Origin: Acetothermia bacterium 64_32
GTDB lineage: Bacteria > Bipolaricaulota > Bipolaricaulia > Bipolaricaulales > Bipolaricaulaceae
Assembly: GCA_001508155.1 (NCBI GenBank)
Contig: LGFI01000001.1
Coordinates: 1 to 64,000 of the forward strand
Direction of reading: 5' to 3'
Length of the DNA: 64,000 bases
Shown here: positions 43,526 through 52,244 of the stretch, one piece after another
How positions within the stretch are numbered: the first letter of the stretch is position 1
Layout: every line of letters begins with the position of its first letter
Program-made: the position numbers and the translations under genes
Notes under the pieces: model-generated
Database searches by the model: none
What the model was told of the DNA's origin: nothing
Seen by the model: only the letters and a program-made list of their open reading frames with translations

Positions 43526-44773
43526 ATGGCGAGCTTCGAGCTTGGTTACGGGAGGGGAAAGCTTTCCTTCCACGTCCCCGATGAGAACCTCCTTTTCGTT
43601 CTCGAACCCAAGCCCGCCCCCACCTCGTCCCTGGAGCGGGCGTTCGCCGCCGGCTGGGAAGGGGCCATTGGGACCGAGCCCCCGGAGGGCATCTTTCATC
43701 GTGGCGAAAAGGTGGCGGTGGTGGTTCCAGATCACACCCGGGCGGTCCCCACCCGGGAGCTCCTTTCCCTTCTCTGGCAGCGCCTGAAGGGAAAGGTGCG
43801 GGCCGAGGACGTGACGGTGGTGGTGGCCACCGGCACCCACCGCCCCTCCCGGGAGGAGGAGCTCTCCCACATGCTGGGTGAGTTCCGGAGCCTGTTCAAG
43901 GTGGAGATCCACGACCAGGAGCGATGCGAGGAGCTCGGCCGGGGACGGAGGGGCATCCCGGTGGCCGTGAACCGCACCGTCCTCTCCGCCGACCGGGTGA
44001 TCACCATCGGCCACATAGGAATGCATTATTTCGCTGGTTATTCCGGGGGGCCGAAGATGATCCTGCCCGGGGTGTGCGGGGGGGAGACCATCCGGCTGAA
44101 CCACGAGCAGATCGTCGATCCCAGGGCCTACGCTTGTGTTTACGAGGACAACCCCATCCACACCGAGATGCGCGAGGTGGCGAGGATGGTGGGGGTGGAC
44201 CTGATGGTGGACGTCATCCAGGGCCCGCAAGGGGTGCACAAGGTGGTGGTGGGCGACGTGCTCGAGGCCCACCGGGCTGGGGCCCGGTTCTGGGATCAGT
44301 GCTTCCAGGTGGAGGTCCCGGAGGCGGCCGACCTCGTTATCACCTCGCCCGGCGGACACCCCCGGGACATCAACCTCTACCAAGCCCACAAGGCCATCTT
44401 CAACGCGGCCCGGGCCGTGCGGGACGGGGGGATGATCCTCCTGGTGGCCGCCTGCCCGGACGGCTCAGGCCACCCCGTGTTCGAGGATTGGGCCCGCAGA
44501 AGCAGCTCCTTGGCCGAGGTCCTGGAACTCATGGAGGAGGAGGGATTCAAGATCGGCGGCCACAAGGTTTACTTCCTGGGCAAAGACAGGGCCCGGGGGA
44601 TCCGCCACCTCCTCATCTCCCAGATGCCCGAGGAGGAGGCGCGGGCGCTGTGGATGACCCCGCTGAGCTCGGTGGAGGAGGCGCTGGATTTGGCCCGGGA
44701 GGAGTTCGGGCCGGCCTTCACGGTCACGGTGCTGCCGCATGGGGCTGACACCTTCCCGGTCCTCCCTAGGTAA
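43526..44773 (+). CDS. LarA-family (DUF2088) nickel-pincer racemase-like protein
   Basis: 415 residues. VVVPDHTRAVPT and VVVATGTHRPS are conserved LarA blocks; GHIGMHYFAGYSGGPKMILPGVCG holds the Lys (in GGPK) that binds the pincer cofactor in lactate racemase and the neighbouring His. Substrates in this family vary (lactate, malate, glucose and others). No larB, larC or larE genes are in the window, so cofactor supply must come from elsewhere. Confidence 0.85.
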   Translation: MASFELGYGRGKLSFHVPDENLLFVLEPKPAPTSSLERAFAAGWEGAIGTEPPEGIFHRGEKVAVVVPDHTRAVPTRELLSLLWQRLKGKVRAEDVTVVVATGTHRPSREEELSHMLGEFRSLFKVEIHDQERCEELGRGRRGIPVAVNRTVLSADRVITIGHIGMHYFAGYSGGPKMILPGVCGGETIRLNHEQIVDPRAYACVYEDNPIHTEMREVARMVGVDLMVDVIQGPQGVHKVVVGDVLEAHRAGARFWDQCFQVEVPEAADLVITSPGGHPRDINLYQAHKAIFNAARAVRDGGMILLVAACPDGSGHPVFEDWARRSSSLAEVLELMEEEGFKIGGHKVYFLGKDRARGIRHLLISQMPEEEARALWMTPLSSVEEALDLAREEFGPAFTVTVLPHGADTFPVLPR

Positions 44774-44782
44774 CCAGCCCTT

Positions 44783-45060
44783 TTAGGGAACGAAAAACCG
44801 GGCGCCCAACGAACACCGCCCTGGCCTCCTCTCCATGCCCCCGGTTAACCCCCGTTCCGCTATCGGTTGCCGGATCACCCTCTTCAGTGCTTCGGGTGTC
44901 ACCTTCGCGTATGAGGCCTCGATGGCATCCTCGTATTCCCGGGCGGCGTTGGGATCGCCACGCCCGTCGATCGTGAGGAAGTCCATCGGCGGCACATCGG
45001 CCACCGAGACCTCCCTGGCAGGGTGGAAGTATAGCTTTTGAGCTCCTTCTTGAGATCGAT
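44783..45060 (-). pseudogene. GyrI-like domain gene, frameshifted and internally deleted
   Basis: The start region reads IDLKKELKS in one frame and continues as YFHPAREVSVADVPPMDFLTIDGRGDP in another; one missing base at about 45032 (AAAGC for AAAGAGC) explains this. After EAIEASYA the sequence jumps straight to VTPEALKRVIRQPI, which is the extreme C-terminus of GyrI-like proteins, so about 120 middle residues are gone. The stop is at 44783. Confidence 0.7.
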
Positions 45061-45215
45061 GCTCCTAGACGGAAAGGGGCCGAGGGCGCAAATCGCCACC
45101 GGCCGCTTTATGAGGGCTTCACGGTGCCGCGACAGGAAGCGGCGCGCGTCCTTGTATAAAAGGGCGCGCCCAGCACCACCGCACTGTACCCTGCAAGAAT
45201 ACGTACCTTCCGCAT
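45061..45215 (-). pseudogene. Flavodoxin-type gene remnant
   Basis: Two frames give AGYSAVVLGAPFYT and then KDARRFLSRHREALIKRPVAICALGPF, the middle part of flavodoxin-domain proteins, split by a frameshift and lacking both the FMN-binding N-terminus and the C-terminal part. It runs without a break into the GyrI-like relic. Confidence 0.65.
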
Positions 45216-45226
45216 GAGCTGAAGTT

Positions 45227-46084
45227 CTACCTCAAGCCCGCCTTCACGCAGGCGTGTTCTGCTGGTTTTTCATTTAAAAACTTTATAACATCTTGGCCGA
45301 ACTGCTTGCCCGAGGCGGGGTGGCCCATCCCCTTGTAGACGATCAGCTTGGCGTTGGGAATCCCCTCGGCCGTCTTGTGGAACAACGCCTCTGTGTAAAA
45401 CGGGTCTTTGTCGCCCCCTACTACCAGTGTAGGTGCTTTTATCTGAGCCAGCCGCTCCTTGAAGTCGTGCTTGTCTTCGGCCTCTATCGTGATCACCAAA
45501 TCCGCTGGGTCCTCCGGCACCCCGAAAAACACCCCCCCAAAGAGCGATCCCAGCCAGAGGAAGGGCCTGATCAGGTACTTCCAGATCCCCTTCCTGGGAA
45601 ACGACAGGTCCATCAATGCAGCGTAGGCTGCCCTCCAACGGCGCTCGCGCGCCAGCTGCCCGACCCGCATCTGGGCCCGCTTGGCCTCCTCCCTTAAGGT
45701 AAAGGCGCTCGAATGAAGCACCAACCTCCGGACAAGCTGGGGATGGTCGGCCGCGAAGTGTTGGGCTATCGAACCCCCTGTAGACACCCCGATAACGTCG
45801 ACCGGCCCCCCGAACTCCTCTTTGATCATCTCCGCGTAATCGTTAGCCATATCCTGCATTGAGTAACCCTCCGGCAAGCCCGGCTTGCGGGTCACGATGT
45901 ATGTCCTGTAGCCTGCTTCCAGGAACCTGTACATCCGGGTCATGACATAGGCCGAGAACCCGGTGAGCGGCCTGTTCTCGAACAAAAGCCCCTGGAACAC
46001 GATCGCCACACGCGGCCCCTGCCCGAACCGGTTATACGGAAGGCCGTTGCGGAAGCGTCCTGTGCTGACTTTCGACCCGAACAT
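45227..46084 (-). CDS. Alpha/beta hydrolase
   Basis: 285 residues. The nucleophile elbow GVSTGGS (about residue 100), an oxyanion region RVAIVFQGLLFENRPL and a C-terminal KGMGHPAS His fit the fold. TLVVGGDKDPFY (about 225) is the usual acid-loop region. The substrate is unknown. It starts 2 bases after the upstream membrane protein gene and ends next to the decayed genes; the operon seems to have lost its 3' members. Confidence 0.82.
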   Translation of the reverse strand: MFGSKVSTGRFRNGLPYNRFGQGPRVAIVFQGLLFENRPLTGFSAYVMTRMYRFLEAGYRTYIVTRKPGLPEGYSMQDMANDYAEMIKEEFGGPVDVIGVSTGGSIAQHFAADHPQLVRRLVLHSSAFTLREEAKRAQMRVGQLARERRWRAAYAALMDLSFPRKGIWKYLIRPFLWLGSLFGGVFFGVPEDPADLVITIEAEDKHDFKERLAQIKAPTLVVGGDKDPFYTEALFHKTAEGIPNAKLIVYKGMGHPASGKQFGQDVIKFLNEKPAEHACVKAGLR

Positions 46085-46086
46085 AA

Positions 46087-46539
46087 CTACGCCTCCCGCC
46101 TTATCTGGACATCATGCGCGACCCCGGTCAGGATCGTTTTGGTCCCGAGCCCCGCCACGCCGGCGAGAATGCCCATGATTGGAGGACCAAACCCTCCCCC
46201 CACAAGGAGCATGGCGGTTGAAAGAAGAATCAGGATCAGGCCGCCACGCTTCCTCTGCACAAACGCCACCGACCATACGATGACGGCCAGAGAAACGATG
46301 ATGGTCAATACTCCAGTGACCAGGAGGTTGGGAACGATGGTCATCCCAGGCTCCCCACCCATGTTGGTCGCTATTGGCCCTTGAGTCCAGGAATTGATGA
46401 CGATGCCTTCTGGAGCTACGTTCCCCTGAAGTGCTTCACCGATACCATGGGTTAACCCACCCAGTCCAGCCAGAACGCCAAATATCGAGGCCACAATTCT
46501 TGCCGCGCTGATAGTGGTTAGTGCATTCTTGCCTTTCAT
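46087..46539 (-). CDS. Four-helix membrane protein, unknown function
   Basis: 150 residues, ATG 46539 after GAGGAGACTCC. Four hydrophobic segments (about 12-32, 68-92, 98-112, 114-130), with a conserved-looking loop SWTQGPIATNMGGEPGM. Not recognised as a named family. It lies between a flavodoxin gene and the alpha/beta hydrolase on the same strand. Confidence 0.65.
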   Translation of the reverse strand: MKGKNALTTISAARIVASIFGVLAGLGGLTHGIGEALQGNVAPEGIVINSWTQGPIATNMGGEPGMTIVPNLLVTGVLTIIVSLAVIVWSVAFVQRKRGGLILILLSTAMLLVGGGFGPPIMGILAGVAGLGTKTILTGVAHDVQIRREA

Positions 46540-46570
46540 GTGGAGTCTCCTCTCATACCTTTAGGATCGC

Positions 46571-47092
46571 TCACTCCATCGCCCTGGCGAGTTCAGCTCC
46601 CCACTGCCGCGCCCGCTCGATCTCGCCGTCGCGAAGCGTTCCGTCAGCGGTGGGTTTCAAACGATGACCGCCCACAAAGAAACCGCGCGGCTTGGCAATG
46701 GGCTTGTATCCCGCGCGTTTCAACCCCTTGAGGATCTTCGACGCCGCGCCCCGGCCATACCAGGCCTTCACGCGCGTGTCGAACGCGGCCGAGCGACCGT
46801 GGCCCCTCCGCAGCCCATCGAGCCATGTGCGCATCTCCGGGTGCGAGAGATCGGGCGGCGCTCCCCCAGGCCCGAGGTTACCGGCCCGCGCCCACTCCCG
46901 AGTCCTGTCGGTAGGGAGGCTCAGGCTGTGGACCGGCGCACCGGCCACGATAAGGTCGGCGTCCGCCATCGCCTCGCTTGTAGCCTCGGCGGTAGAGAGC
47001 GCTCGCGCCTCCGGCCCCAAACCCTCCGCGATGGCACGGGCGATGGCGGCGGTATTCCCCCACAATGATTCGTATACAACAACAGCTTTCAT
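46571..47092 (-). CDS. Flavodoxin-domain protein
   Basis: 173 residues. The FMN phosphate loop is ESLWGNTAAIA at residues 6-16, and DADLIVAGAPVHSLSLP is the second FMN contact. Long C-terminal extension with GRGAASKILKGLKRAG. ATG 47092 follows AGGAGGATACG; the longer frame from 47113 adds seven residues before that SD. An electron carrier or FMN reductase role is likely. The nearby relic at 45061-45215 is of the same class. Confidence 0.83.
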   Translation of the reverse strand: MKAVVVYESLWGNTAAIARAIAEGLGPEARALSTAEATSEAMADADLIVAGAPVHSLSLPTDRTREWARAGNLGPGGAPPDLSHPEMRTWLDGLRRGHGRSAAFDTRVKAWYGRGAASKILKGLKRAGYKPIAKPRGFFVGGHRLKPTADGTLRDGEIERARQWGAELARAME

Positions 47093-47200
47093 CGTATCCT
47101 CCTTCTTAAACACCTTTTATCGCTCGCTTAAAGAACACGCTCAGCAATACTCCCAATAAGCTCTTTAGCTTTTCCGACACCGGCATTCGCCGCTTCCGAG

Positions 47201-47417
47201 TCATCGATGATGGAGTTGAGAGCCGGCTCGCCTTTTTTCTAACAGATCGTCGGGCTTACAGCCCGCCCTTTCTAGTTCGTTTTCAAGCCTGGCAGGATTC
47301 CTTGAGCACCCTGTATCGATAAGGAACTGGATAGCAGTTCACAGCACCCAATCCATACGGCAGGGGCAGCGGAATGGCGATGATCCTTCCCCGAGGATCC
47401 CTTCTTACCACGGCCAT
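47201..47417 (-). pseudogene. Metallo-beta-lactamase-fold hydrolase remnant
   Basis: The first 28 codons (RIIAIPLPLPYGLGAVNCY) match the N-terminus of MBL-fold hydrolases; the match continues in another frame as FLIDTGCSRNPARLENELERAGCKPDDL, then stops before the HxHxDH metal motif. The region 47093-47200 contains only the tail of another frame (ending ELIGSIAERVL at 47128) and no gene. Confidence 0.6.
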
Positions 47418-47485
47418 CCTTCACCTGCCAAGGCCCTTTTTAGCGATGCGATGGCTCTATCCGCCAAATCAATTGCTTGGTACAT
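47405..47485 (-). CDS. Possible 26-residue peptide
   Basis: MYQAIDLADRAIASLKRALAG with a Trp-rich end; GAGGTGAAAAG lies before the ATG. It overlaps the 3' end of the radical SAM gene and the start of the MBL relic. It may be a stray fragment; I cannot assign a function. Confidence 0.25.
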   Translation of the reverse strand: MYQAIDLADRAIASLKRALAGEGWPW

Positions 47486-48480
47486 CTTTTCACCTCGCTT
47501 CTCCTTACGTCCACACGTTCTCCGGTTCGATCGCCCCTGAGGGAAATCAAAAGAGAGAACGGACAAGGTTCCACCCGGCCCTCCGGGCTCAGGTGCACGA
47601 AGCCCCGGCCGGCTGCAAGACACCCGCCGAATTCCTCCTCCCCTCCGGGGAAGGCGACGAACAAACCAGGGAAGTTCGCCCTGAGGGAGAGGATCGCCTC
47701 GGCTTCCTGAGCCCGTTGGGCCTCGGTGAGGACCAAATCGTCGGTCCCCTCCTCCACCGGCACGTAGTCGATGAAGAAGAAAAGGCGACAGCCTCTGGCG
47801 AACAATCCGCCGATGAATCTCTCATCGGTGACTAGATCGAAGTTCCTTTGGGTGACCGTGATAGATGTCCCGAAGAAGATCCTTTCACCATGAAGATCGG
47901 CGATGACCCCCTGGAGCCGCCTGTAGACGCCCTTGCCCCTCCGGGCATCGGTCTCCGTTTCCTCGCCTTCCATGCTTATCACCGGGATCACGTTCCGCTG
48001 GCCTTTGAGTTTCACAATCGCTGCGCTATCGAGTAACAGGCCGTTCGTGAATAAGGGAAAGATGATCCGAGGAAAATCCCGGGTGATATTGAGGATCTCC
48101 GGCCGGGCAAGCGGCTCACCGCCGGCAAGGAGTACGATGGAGATCCCAAGCTCACTCGCTTCTGCAACAACGCTTCGAAGCTCGGCATTGTTCATCTCCT
48201 CTTCCACCGGGCGGTGATGGGCGCGGGCATAGCATCCGCTGCATTGAAGATTGCAGCGATGGGTGATGCTGGCGATCATGAACGCGGGGACGTGTAAACC
48301 CTTCTCTTCCCAGGCCGCTCTGACCCGTGCCGCCTGCGCCTGCCACTTGATTGTCCGCCTAAGAAAAAGGGCCATGCCCGGATCGTTCAGGCTGATCCGA
48401 AGCGCATCCTTGAACAGACCGCGGATCGATTCGTCAAACAGTTCAATGTAACTGCTGTCCCTCTTGACCACAACAATCAC
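47440..48480 (-). CDS. Radical SAM/SPASM-type protein, C-terminus probably truncated
   Basis: 346 residues. The [4Fe-4S] motif CNLQCSGCY (CxxxCxxC) is near residue 76, followed by GISIVLLAGGEPLARPE. A C-terminal GGCLAAGRGFVHLSPEGRVEPCPF is the auxiliary-cluster (SPASM-like) region; after PCPF the relatives continue with a conserved tail but here the sequence turns to unrelated residues, suggesting a frameshift or deletion. The substrate is unknown. The start is GTG 48480 (GAGGT adjacent) or a later codon. Confidence 0.75.
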   Translation of the reverse strand: MIVVVKRDSSYIELFDESIRGLFKDALRISLNDPGMALFLRRTIKWQAQAARVRAAWEEKGLHVPAFMIASITHRCNLQCSGCYARAHHRPVEEEMNNAELRSVVAEASELGISIVLLAGGEPLARPEILNITRDFPRIIFPLFTNGLLLDSAAIVKLKGQRNVIPVISMEGEETETDARRGKGVYRRLQGVIADLHGERIFFGTSITVTQRNFDLVTDERFIGGLFARGCRLFFFIDYVPVEEGTDDLVLTEAQRAQEAEAILSLRANFPGLFVAFPGGEEEFGGCLAAGRGFVHLSPEGRVEPCPFSLLISLRGDRTGERVDVRRSEVKRCTKQLIWRIEPSHR

Positions 48481-48514
48481 CTCTAGTATTCACTTCCGTC
48501 CTACATCCCGGCCT

Positions 48515-49831
48515 TCACTCCCCCAGGCGGAATGGGGGATAGCGGTCGGTCATCAGCGCGGCGTAGGCGGCGACGCGATATGTCCAGCGGTTCATCCCGA
48601 ACACAAAGTTGAAGATGCCCTTGGGATACCTCCCGGTGAAAAGGAGCGCCACCCCGGCAAACAAGGCCAGGACGTAAACCAGCCCGCCCCCGGAGCGCCC
48701 TCCGCCCCCGCCTTGGAAGAAGGCGATCACCATGTAGTGCGGTATGGCCAAAAGCCACCATTTCACGAGCGCCAAGCCCCGGGAGAGCCGTTCGGGATAG
48801 GGCACATCGAGATCCGCCGGGTAGTCGGCATGGCTAAGGGTGAAAGGGGGATACTCATCTGTTCCCAGGGCCTGGTAGCCGTAGAACCCGACGCGCCACG
48901 TCCAGCGCAGCACCCCCAGGTTGTAATCGAAAAGACCCCGGGGGTATCGCCCCGTGAACAGGATGGCGAAAAGGGAGATCACCCAGGAGACGATGAAGCC
49001 CGCCCACAGGAAGGCGAGGAGGATGAAGTGGGGAATGAGCAAGAACCACTTCACCAGCCACAGCCATGGTGAGAAGGGCTCGGTGAGTTCGCCCTTGAAC
49101 ACGAAGGGATACCCGGCAGGCTCCGGCTTCGAAGATTGGGGAATAGGTGGAGCCCCGAGGACGATCAGGACGAGGCCGATCACCAAAACCGCTATCCCAC
49201 CGAGGAGGAGTCCAATGCCCACTCCAGGCAGCCAGGGGACCCGGGCGCCGATCGTGCCTTGCAGGTCGATCCCGCGCGACCCGTCCTCGTTCATCAGGAC
49301 GAGGAGATAGCTTCCCTCCTCCAAGTCCCACTTCAGGGTCTGGGTCCCGGGGCCGTAGGCCGAGGCGATCCAGAAGGTTCCGGAGGTGGGAGCCGCCGGT
49401 GGGGAACCGCCGGGGTGGTGCCTGTATTCCACCTTCCTCTTCCAGATATCGAGCTCCGTTATCTCATCGTGCTCCACCCCCGCAAGGTAGGCCGAGGCCG
49501 CCCCTTCCTCCGCTATCCCGATGAACAACTCTTTTGAAGGCTGATTGTTCGTTGCCTCCACCTTAACGGTGACCGATCTGCTCCAATCCGGAATCCATGC
49601 CGGTCCCAGGTCTATCTGGGTGGGCTCGTTGACGATCGCGTACGAATCGCGTGTCAGCGAAACGGCCCTCGTGGTGTAGAAGCCCTCGCTATCTTTGAGG
49701 GCGCTTTCAATCCACATCAAGGCGCCCCCGCCGATGAGAAGTCCCACCGCAACTAGCGCAAGGAGCGCCCCAAAAACAATGAGCAAAACCTTCCCCGCGC
49801 CCATCCGCGCTGTATCGTCAGATCTTGACAT
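48515..49831 (-). CDS. DUF4389 membrane protein, two domain copies
   Basis: 438 residues. One N-terminal helix, an extracytoplasmic beta domain (about 40-190), a helix (GVGIGLLLGGIAVLVIGLVLIVLG), then two DUF4389 units. Each has LVKW followed by LLxIPH and a two-helix segment ending in TGRYP-[KR]-G and, further on, a W-[RT]-x-R-V motif and a YPPF segment. Function unknown. Confidence 0.8.
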   Translation of the reverse strand: MSRSDDTARMGAGKVLLIVFGALLALVAVGLLIGGGALMWIESALKDSEGFYTTRAVSLTRDSYAIVNEPTQIDLGPAWIPDWSRSVTVKVEATNNQPSKELFIGIAEEGAASAYLAGVEHDEITELDIWKRKVEYRHHPGGSPPAAPTSGTFWIASAYGPGTQTLKWDLEEGSYLLVLMNEDGSRGIDLQGTIGARVPWLPGVGIGLLLGGIAVLVIGLVLIVLGAPPIPQSSKPEPAGYPFVFKGELTEPFSPWLWLVKWFLLIPHFILLAFLWAGFIVSWVISLFAILFTGRYPRGLFDYNLGVLRWTWRVGFYGYQALGTDEYPPFTLSHADYPADLDVPYPERLSRGLALVKWWLLAIPHYMVIAFFQGGGGGRSGGGLVYVLALFAGVALLFTGRYPKGIFNFVFGMNRWTYRVAAYAALMTDRYPPFRLGE

Positions 49832-49914
49832 GATCGACCCCTTTGCCCGTTTGGGCGCATTATGGGAGCTCCTCAGCCGGGGGTGACACCTAAACCGGGC
49901 TGACGAAAGGGTAA

Positions 49915-49944
49915 GAGCGGGGCCGAGGGCCGTCGGCCCCGCTC
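49915..49944 (-). terminator. Terminator of the DUF2953-gerW operon
   Basis: A 12-base perfect stem, GAGCGGGGCCGA (49915-49926) and TCGGCCCCGCTC (49933-49944), with a 6-base loop. The following T-run on the minus strand is weak (TTACCCTTTC). Confidence 0.55.
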
Positions 49945-49951
49945 CCTCCCC

Positions 49952-50329
49952 TTACTCCTCGGTTTCCTTCTCCTTCTTGCCCTTCGCCTTGACGACCTTT
50001 TCGATGGTCTGGGGAAGCATCTCAAGAAGCGTCTCCAGCTTGCCGCGTTTGGCCTGGATCCCGACGACTGAGATCTCGCCCTCCCGGGCGATGATCAGTG
50101 CCGCCGGTTCGAGCCTCACGCCCCCGCCGGCACCCGCACCGGCTCCCTTGCCACCCTTCTTCTCGGTCCCCTCACCCTCCCCGCCGCCGCCTCCGTAGCC
50201 GATCGACATCTTGCACACGGGGATGACCGTGTTCCCCTGGATCTCGGTTGGCTTTCCAAAGATCGTCTCGGTCCTGGCGAACTGCTTCAGGTCCTCGGCG
50301 AGCTGCTTTAGCACATCCTGTGCGATCAT
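49952..50329 (-). CDS. GerW/YtfJ family protein
   Basis: 125 residues from ATG 50329, which has AGGAGGT at the right distance and overlaps the stop of the DUF2953 gene. The TIFGKPTEIQGNTVIPVCKMSIGYGGGGG block, the Gly-rich loop and the C-terminal ISVVGIQAKRG are diagnostic of GerW. In Bacillus the pair ytfI (DUF2953)-ytfJ is needed for spore germination, but the families are widespread in non-spore-formers, so sporulation should not be assumed. Confidence 0.87.
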   Translation of the reverse strand: MIAQDVLKQLAEDLKQFARTETIFGKPTEIQGNTVIPVCKMSIGYGGGGGEGEGTEKKGGKGAGAGAGGGVRLEPAALIIAREGEISVVGIQAKRGKLETLLEMLPQTIEKVVKAKGKKEKETEE

Positions 50330-50940
50330 GCTGTCACTACCTCCTTTTTTTGGTTCGATTTCAGCCCCGGCTTCGGCGAGGCCTTCCTCGCGCGTCTTTG
50401 CTCCCTTAGGAGCCGCCAAAGCTTCCGTTTCGGAAGGTGCCATAGGACGACTGCCGCCGCGGCCAGGATTGTCCCCAGCCGCACCGCCCCCTCCACGTGG
50501 ATCTCAATGGAAGTCCCTCCCCCGTCGAAATCCGGCCTAACTGCCAGCTCCATCTTGTGCCCCCATGGCCAGAGCGCCCCATGGGCGCCCCGAATCGCCC
50601 CCCAGAGGATGCCGGTCACGACCGGATCGTCCCCCCCCACCTTCCCATCGACTCGCAAGCGGCCAAGCTCACAGTGCCGGAGCGAGAACTCAAAGCCCTT
50701 CCAGCCCGCCCGGAGGAGCTCTGGAGCCAGTTTGAGCCAGTGACCGCCGGTTTCCCTCCGTCGACGCCCCTTCTTCGGCCTTCCCCGCTCCTTGTGCTTC
50801 GGCACCTGGAAACGGAGGAACGAATACCGTACCTTGACCGACCGCCCCTTTGGCCCCCAAAGGAGCGCGATCCGTACGCGCTGGCCCAGGGCCAGGAGGC
50901 AGAGGACAAGCAGGGCTCCCAAGACGATCCCAACCGTCAT
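50326..50940 (-). CDS. DUF2953 membrane-associated protein
   Basis: 204 residues. An N-terminal helix (VGIVLGALLVLCLLALGQ), a basic stretch (KHKERGRPKKGRRRR), a beta-rich middle with the GILWGAIRGAHGALWPW motif and a second membrane segment (VRLGTILAAAAVVLWHL). DUF2953 proteins are partners of GerW in many genomes; the stop overlaps the gerW ATG. Confidence 0.85.
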   Translation of the reverse strand: MTVGIVLGALLVLCLLALGQRVRIALLWGPKGRSVKVRYSFLRFQVPKHKERGRPKKGRRRRETGGHWLKLAPELLRAGWKGFEFSLRHCELGRLRVDGKVGGDDPVVTGILWGAIRGAHGALWPWGHKMELAVRPDFDGGGTSIEIHVEGAVRLGTILAAAAVVLWHLPKRKLWRLLREQRRARKASPKPGLKSNQKKEVVTA

Positions 50941-51072
50941 CCCTGACCATCCCTCCCTTTCGGTACGTTTTCATCGTATCACCGGCTAACCCCCGGAACC
51001 TCGGATCAATGTTGGACTAGGGCTAGGACAAAAGGACCAGCTCCCCAAGCCGGGGGGGCGGTTGAAGACCGA

Positions 51073-51432
51073 TTAAACAAGCCTTTCGACAGCCCGGACG
51101 AGCTTTTGGGGGGAGATCCCTTTGAAGTGAACCCGGTCGGCGCCGGCCGCCTTTGCTTCCCGCCACTGGGCAGCGTCCTCCGCCAGGACCAAAAGCCTCG
51201 CCCTCGGCCACCACCCGCGTAGGCGTCCGATGGTGATAGACAAATCCACGCCGAAGGGGTTCCCTGTCAGCACCACCACCGTGGCCCTTGGGGGGCGCCT
51301 TCCGGCCATGAGTTCTGGTCCACACACCTCCACCGCTACCTTAAGCTCCGATGTCGCCGCGAGGAGTGCCTTGAGGGCATCGCGAAGTGGTCCAGGCCTG
51401 GCCACTATGATTACCTTCACCGTTTGCTCCAT
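51073..51432 (-). CDS. Receiver-like protein lacking the phospho-acceptor
   Basis: 119 residues, ATG 51432 behind AAGGAGG. VKVIIVARPGPLRDALKALL has the beginning of a response-regulator fold, and ARLLVLAEDA...AAGADRVHFKGIS the end, including a Lys. The central strand, where the phospho-Asp should be, reads VVVLTGN with no Asp, and the acidic pair after the first strand is missing. It is probably an atypical, phosphorylation-independent receiver. It lies near a NarX/NarL-type pair on the same strand. Confidence 0.65.
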   Translation of the reverse strand: MEQTVKVIIVARPGPLRDALKALLAATSELKVAVEVCGPELMAGRRPPRATVVVLTGNPFGVDLSITIGRLRGWWPRARLLVLAEDAAQWREAKAAGADRVHFKGISPQKLVRAVERLV

Positions 51433-51459
51433 GTGCTGCCTCCTTGAGCTTCCTTGAAT

Positions 51460-51471
51460 CAGGTTAACCTG
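51460..51471. promoter_or_regulatory. Perfect 12-base palindrome upstream of the receiver gene
   Basis: CAGGTTAACCTG, 28 bases before the ATG at 51432. A plausible operator; the binding protein is unknown. Confidence 0.35.
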
Positions 51472-51587
51472 TGAACTCAGCGGGGCATCGGAACAAAGGC
51501 GCTGATATAGCACGACAAAAGGACCACAAACAGAGAACCCTCCTTAGACAAAAGCTGTAGCGAGGAAAGCCCTCGAGGGCAAAGTAA

Positions 51588-52241
51588 TTAATCTTTCTCC
51601 TCTAGCTGGGCCAAGCCCTCCTTGAGGGCATAGAGGGCGGCCTGGGTGCGGCTCTTGAGGTGGAGCTTCCTCAGGATGTTGCTCACGTGGGTCCGGACCG
51701 TGGGCTCGCTGATGGAAAGCTCCCGGGCCACCTCCCGGTTCGAGAGGCCCTGGGCGATGAGCTCGAGCACCCTGGTCTCACGCTCGGTAAGCCCTTCCCG
51801 AACGGACTCCTCCCGGGGGCCCTGGAGCTGCCTGATAAGCCGCTGGGCCACCTTGGGATGGAGGGCGGACCCACCCCGCGCCACCTCCCGGATGGCCCGC
51901 ACCAGGTCTTGGGGTGAGGAGTCCTTGAGTAGATACCCCAAAGCCCCGGCCTCGATCGCCGCGCGGATCCTCCTGTCCTCGGCGAAGCTCGTGAGGACCA
52001 GGACCTTGGCCGTGGGGAGCCTTTCCCTCACCTCATGCGTAGCCTTGACCCCGTCCAGCTTGGGCATCACCAGGTCCATGAGGATCACATCGGGCCGCAG
52101 GGCAAGCGCCTTGTGCAGGGCGTCCTCCCCGTCCTCCGCCTCGCCCACCACCCTTATCCCGGGCTCGGTCTCGAGCAGGGCCCGGATCCCCTTGCGCACC
52201 ACGGTGTGGTCATCTGCGATCAGGACCTTTATCCCCTCCAT
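51588..52241 (-). CDS. NarL/FixJ-family response regulator
   Basis: 217 residues. The receiver has the acidic pair (ADDH near residue 9), phospho-Asp in VILMDLVMP (about 56) and Lys in YLLKDSSP. The C-terminal LuxR HTH is LTERETRVLELIAQGLSNREVARELSISEPTVRTHVSN. It follows the kinase gene by 3 bases and would be phosphorylated by it. Confidence 0.92.
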   Translation of the reverse strand: MEGIKVLIADDHTVVRKGIRALLETEPGIRVVGEAEDGEDALHKALALRPDVILMDLVMPKLDGVKATHEVRERLPTAKVLVLTSFAEDRRIRAAIEAGALGYLLKDSSPQDLVRAIREVARGGSALHPKVAQRLIRQLQGPREESVREGLTERETRVLELIAQGLSNREVARELSISEPTVRTHVSNILRKLHLKSRTQAALYALKEGLAQLEEKD

Positions 52242-52244
52242 AGC

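Noticed and set aside
49952-50940. Evidence for sporulation from the GerW-DUF2953 pair
   Set aside because: These families occur in many non-spore-formers and no other spore genes are present here.
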